From Miscanthus floridulus (taxonomy: Eukaryota; Streptophyta; Magnoliopsida; Poales; Poaceae), in NCBI RefSeq assembly GCF_019320115.1, contig NC_089582.1:117884657-117948656 (forward strand): a DNA stretch of 64,000 bases, given 5' to 3'. Of this stretch, positions 46,694 to 57,143 are shown piece by piece (position 1 is the stretch's first letter; each line of letters opens with the position of its first letter). The notes under the pieces were generated by a model, which saw only the letters and a program-made list of their open reading frames with translations, ran no database searches and was not told the DNA's origin. Made by a program: the position numbers and the translations under genes.

Positions 46694-49600
46694 TGTAACA
46701 CCTCGGTGTTAAACATGCATTACCATTTCATCCCATGAGCATAATCATCATCACCTCATGCATAAGCATCATTCATGCATTTCATTTCGAAAGAAATGAA
46801 GTATCATTTCATGTGGTGCTTGAATTGATTGAAATTCATTTATGTTTAAAACAATATGAAATGCCATGCTCATGTTTGGATGCCATGATTTCTTGTTTTG
46901 ATCACTAAGATATCTTATAAATATTTAGGATACAATTTGGAGCAAAGTTCATGTTTAAATTTTTGCCAAATTTTGCCTTTAAAAATAATTCTTCAAAATT
47001 AGGGTTTTGAATTAATATTGATTTTTATTTTGTAATTCAAAATCGATTTGGAATTTGACTTTGGTCATAAAAGCAAAGTTGTAGATCTTGAAAAATGGAA
47101 CAACTTTCATTTTTACACCAACTTTTGAAACTGCTTTGAAATAGTTCAAAAATTCGTTTGAATGAAAAAGCAATTGAAAATAATTTGAAAAAGATCATTT
47201 CACCTAAGTGGGCCTCACGCCTCGCTTCCGGCCCAGCCGCGCAGACCGGCCCGGCCTGCCCCGCGCCTCGCCCGCTCGGCAGCGCGTCGTGCCCGACCGG
47301 CGTCAGGCCGCAGCCGCCGCGTGGCCGCCGAACGCCGGTGATGGCGTACGGGTGGCACCCCGGTGGGCCCCGCCACTCCACGCGCTCGCCTTCACTTGCC
47401 CGACCACGCCGCGCTCCTCCCCACTCCTCCACTTCGCTCTCTCATCCGCCAGCGCAAGCAGCAGCTGCAGCGCTCGCCTCTGCCATCGCCCGCACCAGCA
47501 GCTCGCCGGAGTTGGCCGTTCCGGCTGCTCTAGTTCGTCTGAGCTATCTCCATCTTGCCCTGAGCATTGCCTCTTCCTCGCGCACCTCGTGCTCGCCTCG
47601 GTAAGCTATGGGAAGCTCCCCTTCCCCGGGAATCCCTCGCCGGAGTACTCCGCTCCGTGGACCTCACCTCTCCGTCCTTCTTCTCGCTCTCCCTTCACGC
47701 GCACGAGCACCGCCCGAGCTCGGTGAAGCTCCCACGCCCCATCTCACGCCCCTTCTCGGCCGGAGATGGTCGGCCGACGGTGAGCCGCACCACCGCACCG
47801 CCATGGCCGCTGGCCAGCTCGCTCTCGAGCTCCTCCAGCCCTGCTACTTGCACTAACGTGTCCGCCTTGTCAAAGTGGTCACGTTGGTGGTGACCTCGTC
47901 GCCGGCCACCTTGCCGACGGCGAGCTCACGCCGGTCAGCGCGGCCTCCTCTGCCTTAGGGGCTGGCAGGTGGGGCCGGCTAACCTGCGGGGGCCACTGTC
48001 AGCCATAGGGGTGCACGCCTGGGTAGAAATCCGGGTGGATCTAGCAGTTTTGAACATGGATTTTCAGAAAGAATTTAAGAAATGATTTTCAGATTTCCAT
48101 TTAGATGCTTTGGGAATTTATAACTTGCTCAAAATGGCTCCAAATTTGTTGAAATTTTTTTTGTTGTGTTCCTTATCACCAGATCTACATGATAAAAATA
48201 TTGCATGTCATTTCTGAGATACTTTAATGTAGAGCTTTATTTAATTCTTGATATTGCTGATATCTTGTGAAATGTGTAGTAAATTCTATATGTATCAGAA
48301 AAATATGATTCCAAATTGGGTAGTCTATTCTTGAGATGTACTTTCTGTGAAAAATATATGTCATGCAGGTTATGTGGAAAAATATGGCTAGGTAGGTTAT
48401 GTGTATTAATTACTGATTTCTTATAAAATTGCTAGGGCTAAAAATATGAATAATACATGTAGGTGAAACTTTTTGTACAGTGATTGTATGCTCTGTAGAT
48501 CATGGGAAAAATACCAAATTTGTTGTTTGACACTTTTCGTAGTACAAAGTATTTTCATGCTCAATTATCCACCATAGCTTGTCATTTTTGTGTAGGCTGT
48601 TATACTTATCTAACTGCAATGAAAATTTTATGGTAGTCTACTTAGAGTAGTACTATGCTACTGTAATTTTCTGAAATTTATATGAGCACCAGAAATATAT
48701 GTTGCTGTTGTAGCCCTAGTTTAAAATGAAATAAACAAATCTTCTTTAACGCATGATTAGTTAATAATGTTTGCTTTGGTGTATCTTTGAAGCATCTTAG
48801 ATTGCTGTGGTGACTTGGCATGTTAGTACCGTGGTTGTAGTAGTTGTATAGTAGTACATGTTCTTGGATGATGTTGGCTACCTTGTAGAAGTGCTTTACT
48901 TCTACTATGCACAATACAGTTGAACATATTCATCTACATTTCATGTATCATGATCATTACATGTCATCTCTTCGATGCACCTATGCATTAGCACTCATAC
49001 ATCTGCATCATATAGGATCACAGGAGGAGTTGCTAGCAGTAGTTCAGGAAGAGCAGACCAGGACAGATCCACAAAAAGTCCAGGCACAGGAGGTGCCAGA
49101 GGAAAAGAGTCGGGAGAGGACTTGCCCGAGTGCGTGGATCATCAACCTAGTTCGTTCGAACGAGGCAAGCCCCGAAGCATTCTAAGTCTCCTACTTTATA
49201 AAAGCAATTCTTTCTATATATACGAGTTTATAGATTGTTGCATTAAGTGGTAGGAGTTGATTGAAACCGTTGATGCATTTATTACTATCCTTACCTACCT
49301 TACTACCTTGTTACCCTGTTAGGTCAGGATCGAATAACTGCTTAGCCTTGCTTAGACCGGTAGCAATCGGTGATAATCCGATCACCTACATTATAGGTGG
49401 TTACTAGAAGAATTTAGCTATGGAAAGAATGATATCCTGGAATTAACCATGTGTGATGGATAATTGGAGACCAGACGGAAAAAGTTGGAGGCAACCAGAC
49501 AGGGTTCTGAGGTGCTGTTAGTTTCCGTCTGTGTCAATTAAGGACCGATCATTGCTTGTTCCTCTTGTCATGTTGAACGCATGCCTCACATTTAGCTAGC

Positions 49601-50412
49601 CAAATAAAGTACCTTTCGACCGCGAAGCTAGTGACACTATTTGAGCCGGGATAAACCTGGATTGGCAAACTGGTGCTGAAGGGCGTATGATGGGGACGCG
49701 AAGAGTGAGCCCAAGGTGCGTCCTGACAGTCGGGCGGTCCCTGGGTAGTGCGGTCCCGGCAGTTATCCCGCGGCTACTTGGAAAGGTTATAATAAAGATG
49801 ACGCAAAGTACTTAGAATGGTTTCTTCATGATAGCTTAGGCTTTTCGTAAACAAGTCAGCTAGCCTACTAAAGAAAGCCTTGCATAATCCTTGGTGTCAT
49901 TTTATTTTGGTTTAAGATGGGTAAGTCTAGCTGAGTACCTTCTCGTACTCAGGGCGTTGTTCCCATTGTTGTTGTAGATGGTCAAATGTACTACGGCTGT
50001 TGCATTAAATGCCTATACCCAGCGATGGGTGACAACTAGGATCAAGGGCAATGGTCACTCCGTATCTCTTATCTGATGCTTTTATTGGAGATGACTACTC
50101 ACTGGCACTGTATTGGAATTAAAAGTGTGTGTGTGTGACTTGAAAACTATTTGCTTCCGCTCTTTCAGATTAGACCTAGTTTGTAATAACTTTATATTCT
50201 AAACTCTGATGTATCCTACTGTCATTGTGAACTTTATGTAACATGTGACGGTACTTGCTAAACTTGTATGATCTTGGTTTGTATGTCGATTGGTTTGAAA
50301 TCCTTCGTGGTTTCACGGACTACCGGGTTATACGGGCTTAAGTTTGCTAAATTATCTACTTCGACAGAAGATTTCCTTGCTTAATCTTATATAATTGGTC
50401 GGTTCTGTTACA
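46694..50412 (+). repeat. 5' LTR of the Tekay chromovirus
   Basis: 3719 bp. It contains a GC-rich block at about 47210-47990 in otherwise AT-rich sequence. Relative to the 3' LTR it lacks about 262 bp (60255-60516 of the partner) and 21 bp (near 58094-58114). A TG run lies near 50126-50137. Confidence 0.92.
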
Positions 50413-50414
50413 GC

Positions 50415-50427
50415 TGGCATCAGAGCA
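50415..50427 (+). other. Primer-binding site of the Tekay element
   Basis: TGGCATCAGAGCA, two bases after the LTR end. It is the tRNA-Met type site TGGTATCAGAGC with one change. Confidence 0.85.
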
Positions 50428-50714
50428 AGGTTTAGTAGGTTACTATTCATGCATGTATTTAAAACAAAAGGGTTTTGTGTTACAAAACTAATTGCAAACT
50501 ATAGTATATAGGTGTTTCAACCTCTAATTAAAAACTTAAGAGTGTGCCAGTGGTCATATCCTTTATGCCCAGTTAAGAACTCTAGGTGGCTTATTTAAGT
50601 ACTAACTTGGGGGTCTTTGCATCATATTTCTATTTCATTGCTCATACGACGTGCTATTGTATGAGTGCCATTCACTTGAGTGGTAATGTATGGATCCATT
50701 GCCTCTACGCCTCG

Positions 50715-51247
50715 GTAAGTGAGAGTTGTGAGAGCATGATCGGATACACTGCTGATCTAGAGAAGTGCTTATATGAAGCTAGATTATTTACATGCCATAC
50801 GCGTGTTTGTATGAAGGTATCCAATGTGTGGGGAAATTCTGTCCTGTGGTGATGATGCCGTTGATAGGACGATGGTTCGGGTAGTTGCTACCGTTGTACG
50901 TGTATCTGGGGATGCGTGTAGAATGAGTAGATTACTTTACTGCTTTCGTGCATATTTTTCATACTGTCAGGGTTTGGGCTAAAGTGGATCTTTTGTAGGT
51001 ACATAACAGCGCTATCGTATAGTACGTATTAGCTTTGTTATCAGAGACCGTTGTATGCCACCGTCTATGCCGCTAGCAATTGTTGTTTTTCCTAAGTTTG
51101 TGAGAACGTACAGAACATGCATGCATCATGTTGTTACATATCATTCATGGCATATTGTTCCTCCTCTTATAAGTTGATTATCTCATTTTGATAAAAATGA
51201 CAACTTAACCTTGTTCTCACGTGAGTAATAAAACAAATTTGCTACAG
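50715..51247 (+). other. Candidate 5' leader intron before the H3-like frame
   Basis: The donor context TCG-GTAAGTGAG at 50715 matches the plant 5' splice consensus very well. TTTGCTACAG ends at 51247, directly before the ATG of the accessory frame. A second acceptor-like AAATATGCAG ends at 52673, directly before the gag ATG. Splicing from the same donor to either acceptor would place each ATG first. This is inferred from sequence only. Confidence 0.45.
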
Positions 51248-52303
51248 ATGGCACTTACAAAGCAGACCGCTCGCAAGTCCACCGGAGGCAGAGCTCCCCG
51301 CCATCAGCTTGCTCCATGTACCCGTCAGCGCCACAAGTTTCTTAGAGAGTTTGGGATGCCTACACTCTTGTGGAGGGTGCTCAGCTATGTAGGTTATCCT
51401 GATGGAATGGAGCCCCATTACTTCTAGACAAATGAGCAATTGGGAGAAGGTCTCTTGGTTACTGTGGAGGCCGTTGTTTGTCCTCGAGGTGACAGTTATG
51501 AGTGGACTAGTTGGCATTATGAGTCAACTGGTAGGACCGCTGAAGAAGCAGCTGACAGGGTAGCCTTTGGAATACTGAGGGATATCATGGATCGTTTTCC
51601 TCAAAAGTTGGCAGCCACTCTAGTTGGAGTCTTTCCGAGGGGCAACCCCTCCACTGACTCATGGCAGCAAGCAAGAGGAAGATCTATAGAGATTAGTGTA
51701 GTAGAAGGATAGAACAGTGATAGCCCAGCCATGAGCGCCATGTTTATAGTGATGAAGGCTTTCAATGGAGTAGAAGGTAGCCTAAGACATGTGTTTGGTG
51801 CTCTTGGTCATGCCCGCGATGACCGACGTCAGCTTCAGAGGGATCACGACGCCGAGATTGAGAGCCTCAATGCAGAGATGGCCCAGTTGACTTGTTAGAG
51901 GGATCAGGCGACCTAGAGGACTGGAGCCTATGAGGGAGATGTGCGTGCACTGAGAGAGTAGGTCGAGCGTCTGACCATCGCCAATAGGAACGTTGAGCGC
52001 ATGTTGATCCATGTGCTCCACCAGAGAAATGAAGCCTGGTCCGCAGAAGATGTTCTGAGAGCTCGACAGATTGAGCTGGAGCAGCAGCTAGCCAATGCAG
52101 AAGAGTACAATGACAACCTACATGAGGAGGTTCATCAGCTGAATAACCAACTCCACCCTTACGTTCTGCCTGGAGCCGCAGAGATGGATCTAGATGAGGA
52201 CGAGGATCCCGAAGAGCCTAAGGCACCAGCTAATGACGACGATGATGATGTAGATAGTGACGATGTTGACATCTCTGACCTAGACAGCGACCACGATGAG
52301 TAG
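51248..52303 (+). pseudogene. Accessory ORF of Tekay with a histone H3 tail-like N-terminus
   Basis: One frame of 351 codons plus final TAG, broken by five TAG stops (51425, 51710, 51896, 51914, 51959). After Met it reads ALTKQTARKSTGGRAPR, matching the H3 tail at 18 of 21 positions. K4, R8, K9, S10 and the GG are kept; R2 is Leu, K14 Arg and K18 His. The MA start would expose Ala as in H3. Next come LRRE-like basic residues and FGMPTLLWRVLSYVGYPDG. A middle part follows (YEWTSWHYESTGRTAEEAADRV) whose strand-strand-helix pattern recalls double-stranded RNA-binding domains, weakly. Then a Gln/Glu-rich helical region (EQQLANAEEYNDNLHEEVHQL) and an acidic tail (DLDEDEDPEEP, DDDDDVDSDDVDISD). The histone core fold is absent, so it is not a histone gene. 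Function unknown. Confidence 0.8.
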
Positions 52304-52673
52304 GCTAGTAGTTGTTGCGCTAGCTACTAGGGTTTCGTTTGCGATGACCTTTTGCATGGTTGACATGTTTGGCATGTACTCCTGAGTAGAAAGACTAAGA
52401 CCTTGATGTAATGTTGGAAAACTTGGATGTGTTTGTGGCGATATCTGAACGTCAAAAGTCCAGTGTATGTATGCTGGCAATTTGGTTGTATTGGACGCGA
52501 TGTGTGCGTTTCCGTAATCTAATTAGTCATGTTGTGTTAATTGGAATGGCTTATTGTGCCCCTGTTTTATTGTATGAAATTATTCTCTCCAGTGAATTTA
52601 GTATGGCATAATTTTTTATTCACTTGTAATTTCTACAACATCGCCTAATAATTACTGTTGTTGAAATATGCAG

Positions 52674-53826
52674 ATGCCGAACACTCGTCGTACTGTGTAT
52701 GTCGCAACTGAGGCAGGTGGTAGTGCCGTCGAGAATGAAAACCATGATCCACCACCACCGCCTCCTCCTCCACCATACACCGCGGAACAGTTCTTCGCAC
52801 AGTTCCTTGGAAGTCAACGCAACATGGAGGGCATGCAGCAGAATATGGAAGCTACATTGCGCCATATTGCTGACAACACCTGCCGTGGGTTAAACCTAGG
52901 TGGACATGAAGCGAATTAGCATAGCAGTTTTAAGGACTTTATGGACACCAGACCACTAATTTTTAAGGAAGCGGCAGAGCCCTTGGATGCAGAAGAGTGG
53001 ATAAACACCATGGAAGATAAGTTTTGTATTCTAAGGATGATAGAAGTACTAAAGACGGAGTATGCAGCTCATCAGCTGCAAGGCCCTGCAGGAATGTGGT
53101 GGAAGCACCACCGCACCACTTTTCCTCCCAATGCCCACATTACTTGGAGGGAATTCACTAAGGCCTTTCATGGAGTTTACATTCCCCCTGGTTTGACCGA
53201 AATGAAGTTTGGAGAATTTCTAGCACTGAACCAAGGCACCAAGACGATGACCCAGTATCTACATGCCTTCAATAATCTAAGTCGCTATGCCTCTGACATG
53301 GTGAATACCGATGCCAAAAAGATCGCTAGTTTCAAGAGAGGCCTGAATCCCAAGATGATGAAGCACGTGGGTACCAACACAAGAACTGGTTTCAATGACT
53401 TTGTTAGTGACTGCTTAAAGCAAGAAAAGAACAACAATGTTTATGCTACATCCAAGACTCGCAAGAGGGCTTTTGAGTCAGGTCCGTCCTAGCCAAGGGC
53501 CCTAATGGCAAATTGTTCTGCGTATCATCCGCCTACCCCTAGTGCAAGGTTTAGGTCACCCCAACGGAGGAATCAGAATGCCCAGCAACCTCAGAGGAAC
53601 TAGAAGCCATTTAAGATGGTGGTGCCACAAGCCAAGACTGGACAAGGCAGTTCATCTGGAGCTGCTACTCAAGTAAGAGGACCGTGTTTCAACCGCAATC
53701 AAACTGGGCACTTTGCAAAGTTTTGCCCATATCCCAAGAGGCAGCAGAATCAGTACCAAGCTCGTGTGCACCACACCACCATTGATGACATCCTAGAAGG
53801 AGAGCCCATGACAGCCGGTATGTTTT
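52674..53826 (+). pseudogene. Tekay gag
   Basis: Starts MPNTRRTVYVATEAGG at 52674, right after CAG; an ATG six bases earlier is in frame too. A Pro run (nine residues) is followed by the capsid: FKDFMDTRPLIFKEAAEP, AEEWINTMEDKFCI, AAHQLQGPAGMWW, ITWREFTKAFHGVYIPPGL, FGEFLALNQGTKTMTQYL. The zinc knuckle reads CFNRNQTGHFAKFC, in which the second Cys has become Arg. TAG stops lie at 52917, 53490 and 53601. The same frame runs on into protease, so gag and pol are one polyprotein. Confidence 0.9.
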
Positions 53827-54290
53827 CTATCAACAATCATCCTACAGTTGTTTTGTTTGATTCTGGATCATCGCATTCATTCATAAGTCAAGTATTTGCA
53901 AGAAAGTATGAGCAAAAGATAGTTGAATTGGAATGTGCTTATCGGATTAGTTCAACTAGGGCTGATCTGTTAACTAATCAGATAATCCGGGGGATAACCC
54001 TATGTATAGCAGACAGGTAGTATATGCTTAACTTGATAGTTATGCCAGGACTAGTTCTGGATGTGATTATAGGAATGAACTGGATGACTAAGATGGGAGT
54101 AGTAATTGATGTGGGAGGAAGAAGCATTTCTCTCAAAGAACCTATTGGAGAAGGTACATTTCAAGTAACCTTACCTCAGAGAATAGATCTGACCAGTACA
54201 ACTTGTGCAGTCCAAACTACTCTTCTAGCCAAGATTCCGGTAGTGTGCGAGTTTCTAGACGTGTTTCCGGATGAGTTACCTGGTCTTCCA
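53827..54290 (+). pseudogene. Tekay protease
   Basis: VVLFDSGSSHSFIS carries the retropepsin active-site [22 protein letters not shown] is the hydrophobic-hydrophobic-GMNW element near the end of the domain. A TAG at 54018 interrupts it. In frame with gag and RT. Confidence 0.9.
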
Positions 54291-55560
54291 CCTGACAGAG
54301 ATGTTGAGTTTGCCATTAAGTTAATCCCTGGAACACCACCGATCTCAAAAAGGCCTTATCGGATGCCTCCAAATGAATTAGCCAAGTTGAAGAAACAACT
54401 CCAAGATTTGTTGACTAAGGGTTTGATTCGCCCAAGTTCATCAGAATGGGGATGTCCCACACTATTCGTGAAGAAGAAGAAGGATAATTCCTTACGGATG
54501 TGCGTGGACTACCGGCCACTGAATGCGGTAACAATTAAAAACAAGTATCCTCTACCTCGGATTGATATCTTGTTTGATCAATTGTCCAAAGCCAAAGTGT
54601 TCTCCAAAATAGATTTGAGATCAGGGTACCATCAGATCAAGATTAGACCATAAGATATACCCAAAACAGCGTTCTCCACTAGATATGGTTTGTACGAGTA
54701 TCTTGTCATGTCCTTTGGTTTGACAAATGCTCCTACATACTTTATGTATCTGATGAATTCGGTCTTTATGCCGGAGTTGGATAAGTTTGTGATTGTGTTT
54801 ATTGATGACATTCTAGTGTACTTAGAGAATGAATAGGATCATGAAGAGCATCTAAGAATTGTTTTGACTAGACTCAGAGATCACCAGCTGTATGCTAAGT
54901 TTAGTAAATGTGAGTTCTGGCTGAAGATAGTTCCTTTTCTCGGTCATGTGCTATCTGAGAATGGAATCTCAGTGGATCCTAGTAAGGTACAAGAGGTTAT
55001 GGACTGGAAGGCACCAAGCACAGTTCATGAGGTTTAGAGTTTTCTTGGATTAGCCGGTTACTATCGTTGTTTTATATCAGACTTTTCGAAGATTGCCAAG
55101 CCAATGACAAGTTTGCTACAAAAGGATCATAAGTTCATTTGGACAGAGGAGTGTGAGGCAGCTTTCTGCACCTTGCAGAATTTGCTAACCACTGCTTCTG
55201 TTCTAGCGCAACCGGATATAGAGAAGCCGTTTGATGTGTTTTGCGATGCATCAAAGAATGGCTTAGGATGTGTTCTAATGCAAGATGGAAGGGTCATTGC
55301 TTATGCCTCACGTCAGTTGAGGAAGCATGAGGTTAACTATCCTACGCACGATTTAGAGCTTGCGGCTGTTGTGCATGCTCTAAAGATTTGGAGACACTAC
55401 TTGCTTGGGAATGTGTGCAATATCTTTACAGATCATAAGAGTCTCAAGTACATATTTACTCAGTCTAAGTTGAATATGCAACAAAGAAGATGGTTAGAGC
55501 TAATAAAGGATTATAATCTGAATGTGCACTATCATCCGAGAAAAGGCAAATGTAGTGGCA
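54291..55560 (+). pseudogene. Tekay reverse transcriptase and RNase H
   Basis: [19 protein letters not shown], then [13 protein letters not shown] and [36 protein letters not shown] gives the first catalytic Asp, [12 protein letters not shown] follows, and [11 protein letters not shown] is the active-site FIDD. Then [16 protein letters not shown] and the RNase [37 protein letters not shown] and [13 protein letters not shown] with its D, E, D residues. Stops: TAA 54651, TAG 54834, TAG 55035. A run of four A at 55541-55544 has one base too many and shifts the frame just before the ADALSRKS motif. Confidence 0.92.
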
Positions 55561-56900
55561 GATGCCTTAAGTAGAAAGTCGCATTCTCTTGCTGTGCAAC
55601 CATTGTTTGAAGATGGGTTTAATTTGTTGCATCCTGTGGTGTTGCATAGTATCTAGGTTAGTTGTACCTTGGAAAGCAAGATCATTGAGGGTCAAAAAAC
55701 AGATAAGGGAATATTCCATATCAAGGAGAAAATAAAGAAAGAACCGTCCAAGCACTTTAGAGTGGATGAACAAGGAGTGTTATGGTTTAATGACCGTCTG
55801 GTTGTACCTAAGGATCGAGAGCTCAAGAACAAATTGATGGATGAAGCTCATCACTCTAAGCTGTCTATCCATCCTAGAAGTAACAAAATGTACCAAGAAT
55901 TGAGACCTCATTATTGGTGGACAAAGATGAAGGAGATTGCAGCATATGTTGCTCGTTGCAACATGTGTTGTAGAGTGAAAGCTCTTCACATGAGACCCAC
56001 AGGAATGTTGCAACCTTTGTCAGTACTAGATTGGAAATGGGATGATATAAGTATGGATTTTATCACCGGTTTCCCCACCACACAAAAAGGGAATGATTCA
56101 ATTTGGGTAATTGTAAATCGCCTTACCAAATCAGCTCACTTTTTACCAGTCAAAACAACATTTTGACCACCTCAGTATGCTGAGAAGTACATTGCTAAGA
56201 TTGTCCGATTACATGGAATACCAAAGACTATCGTGTCTGACCGTGGGTCACAGTTTACCACTCATTTTTTGGAGCATCTTCATAAAGGTTTGGGTACTAG
56301 CTTGATTCGGAGTACAGCTTACCACCCACAGACAGATGGGAAGATAGAGCGAGTTAATGATATCCTAGAAGATATGCTTAGAGCTTGTGTGTTATCATCT
56401 AAAGGTTCATGGGAATCATGGTTACCTTTGGCAGAGTTTGCTTACAATAACAGTTACCAAGAGAGTATCAAGATGGCTCCATTTGAAGCATTGTATGGTA
56501 GGAAATGTAGGACACCATTTAATTAGGTTGAGCCTGGAGAAAGAAGGTTCTACGGAATCGATTTTGTTGACGAGGCTGAGAAAAAGGTCCGTATTATCCA
56601 ACAAAACATGAAAGCGGCACGGTCACGCCAGAAGAGTTATGCCGATAAGAGAAAGAGACCGCTTGAGTTTGAGGTAGGTGACTACGTTTATCTGAAGGTT
56701 ACTCCAATGAAGAAAGTACAACGGTTTGGAGTTAAGAGAAAACTTGCTCCTAGATTTGTAGGACCATACAAGATCATAGAGAAGAAGGGTCACGTGGCTT
56801 ATAAGTTACAATTATCGGAAGCGATGGGTTCGATCTTCCTAGTCTTCCATGTATCACAATTGAAGAAGTGCTTGCATGTTCCGGAAGAGAGAATAGAACC
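55561..56900 (+). pseudogene. Tekay integrase
   Basis: In the frame after the shift: [14 protein letters not shown] at 55654, then the HHCC domain (DEAHHSKLSIHPRSNKMYQ, RCNMCCRVKALH). The core follows: WDDISMDFITGFPTTQKGND (Asp), IVSDRGSQFTTHF (Asp) and STAYHPQTDGKIERVN (Glu). Next are LPLAEFAYNNSYQESIKMAP and the GPY/F region LAPRFVGPYKIIEKKGHVAY. TGA at 56164 and TAG at 56524 interrupt. All three catalytic acids are kept despite the stops. Confidence 0.92.
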
Positions 56901-57132
56901 TCAGAGCATTCAGCTCAAGTCAGACTTGGAATACCGTGAGCAACCGGTTTGAGTTTTGGACACTAAGGACCGAGTCACTCGTAACAAAGTGGTGAGAACA
57001 TATAAGATATAGTGGAGTCATCACGATGATGGTGATGCGACGTGGGAAACAGAAGAATATCTGCAAAATGCTTATAATGATTTTTATAACAAATGGTTCG
57101 TAACTCAAAATCTCAGGACGAGATTCTTATAA
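56901..57132 (+). pseudogene. Tekay chromodomain-like C-terminus
   Basis: VLDTKDRVTRNKVVRTYKI, then WSHHDDGDATWETEEYLQ up to the TAA at 57130-57132. Chromovirus integrases end in a chromodomain thought to direct insertion to marked chromatin. The Tekay/Del type keeps the W...ATWE part but lacks part of the aromatic cage of cellular chromodomains. TGA at 56950 and TAG at 57010 lie inside. Confidence 0.8.
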
Positions 57133-57143
57133 GTAGGGAGGGC
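57133..57143 (+). other. Polypurine tract of the Tekay element
   Basis: GTAGGGAGGGC lies between the polyprotein stop and the 3' LTR start TGTAACACC. Confidence 0.75.

Noticed and set aside
47037..47604. 131- and 148-codon frames in the Tekay LTR
   Set aside because: Present in both LTRs but on both strands of a GC-rich block; no family resemblance. Kept only as a composition finding.
51248..51427. A histone H3 gene or pseudogene
   Set aside because: Only the first 21 residues match H3. The core fold is absent, and the frame lies at a fixed place inside an LTR element and continues into unrelated sequence.
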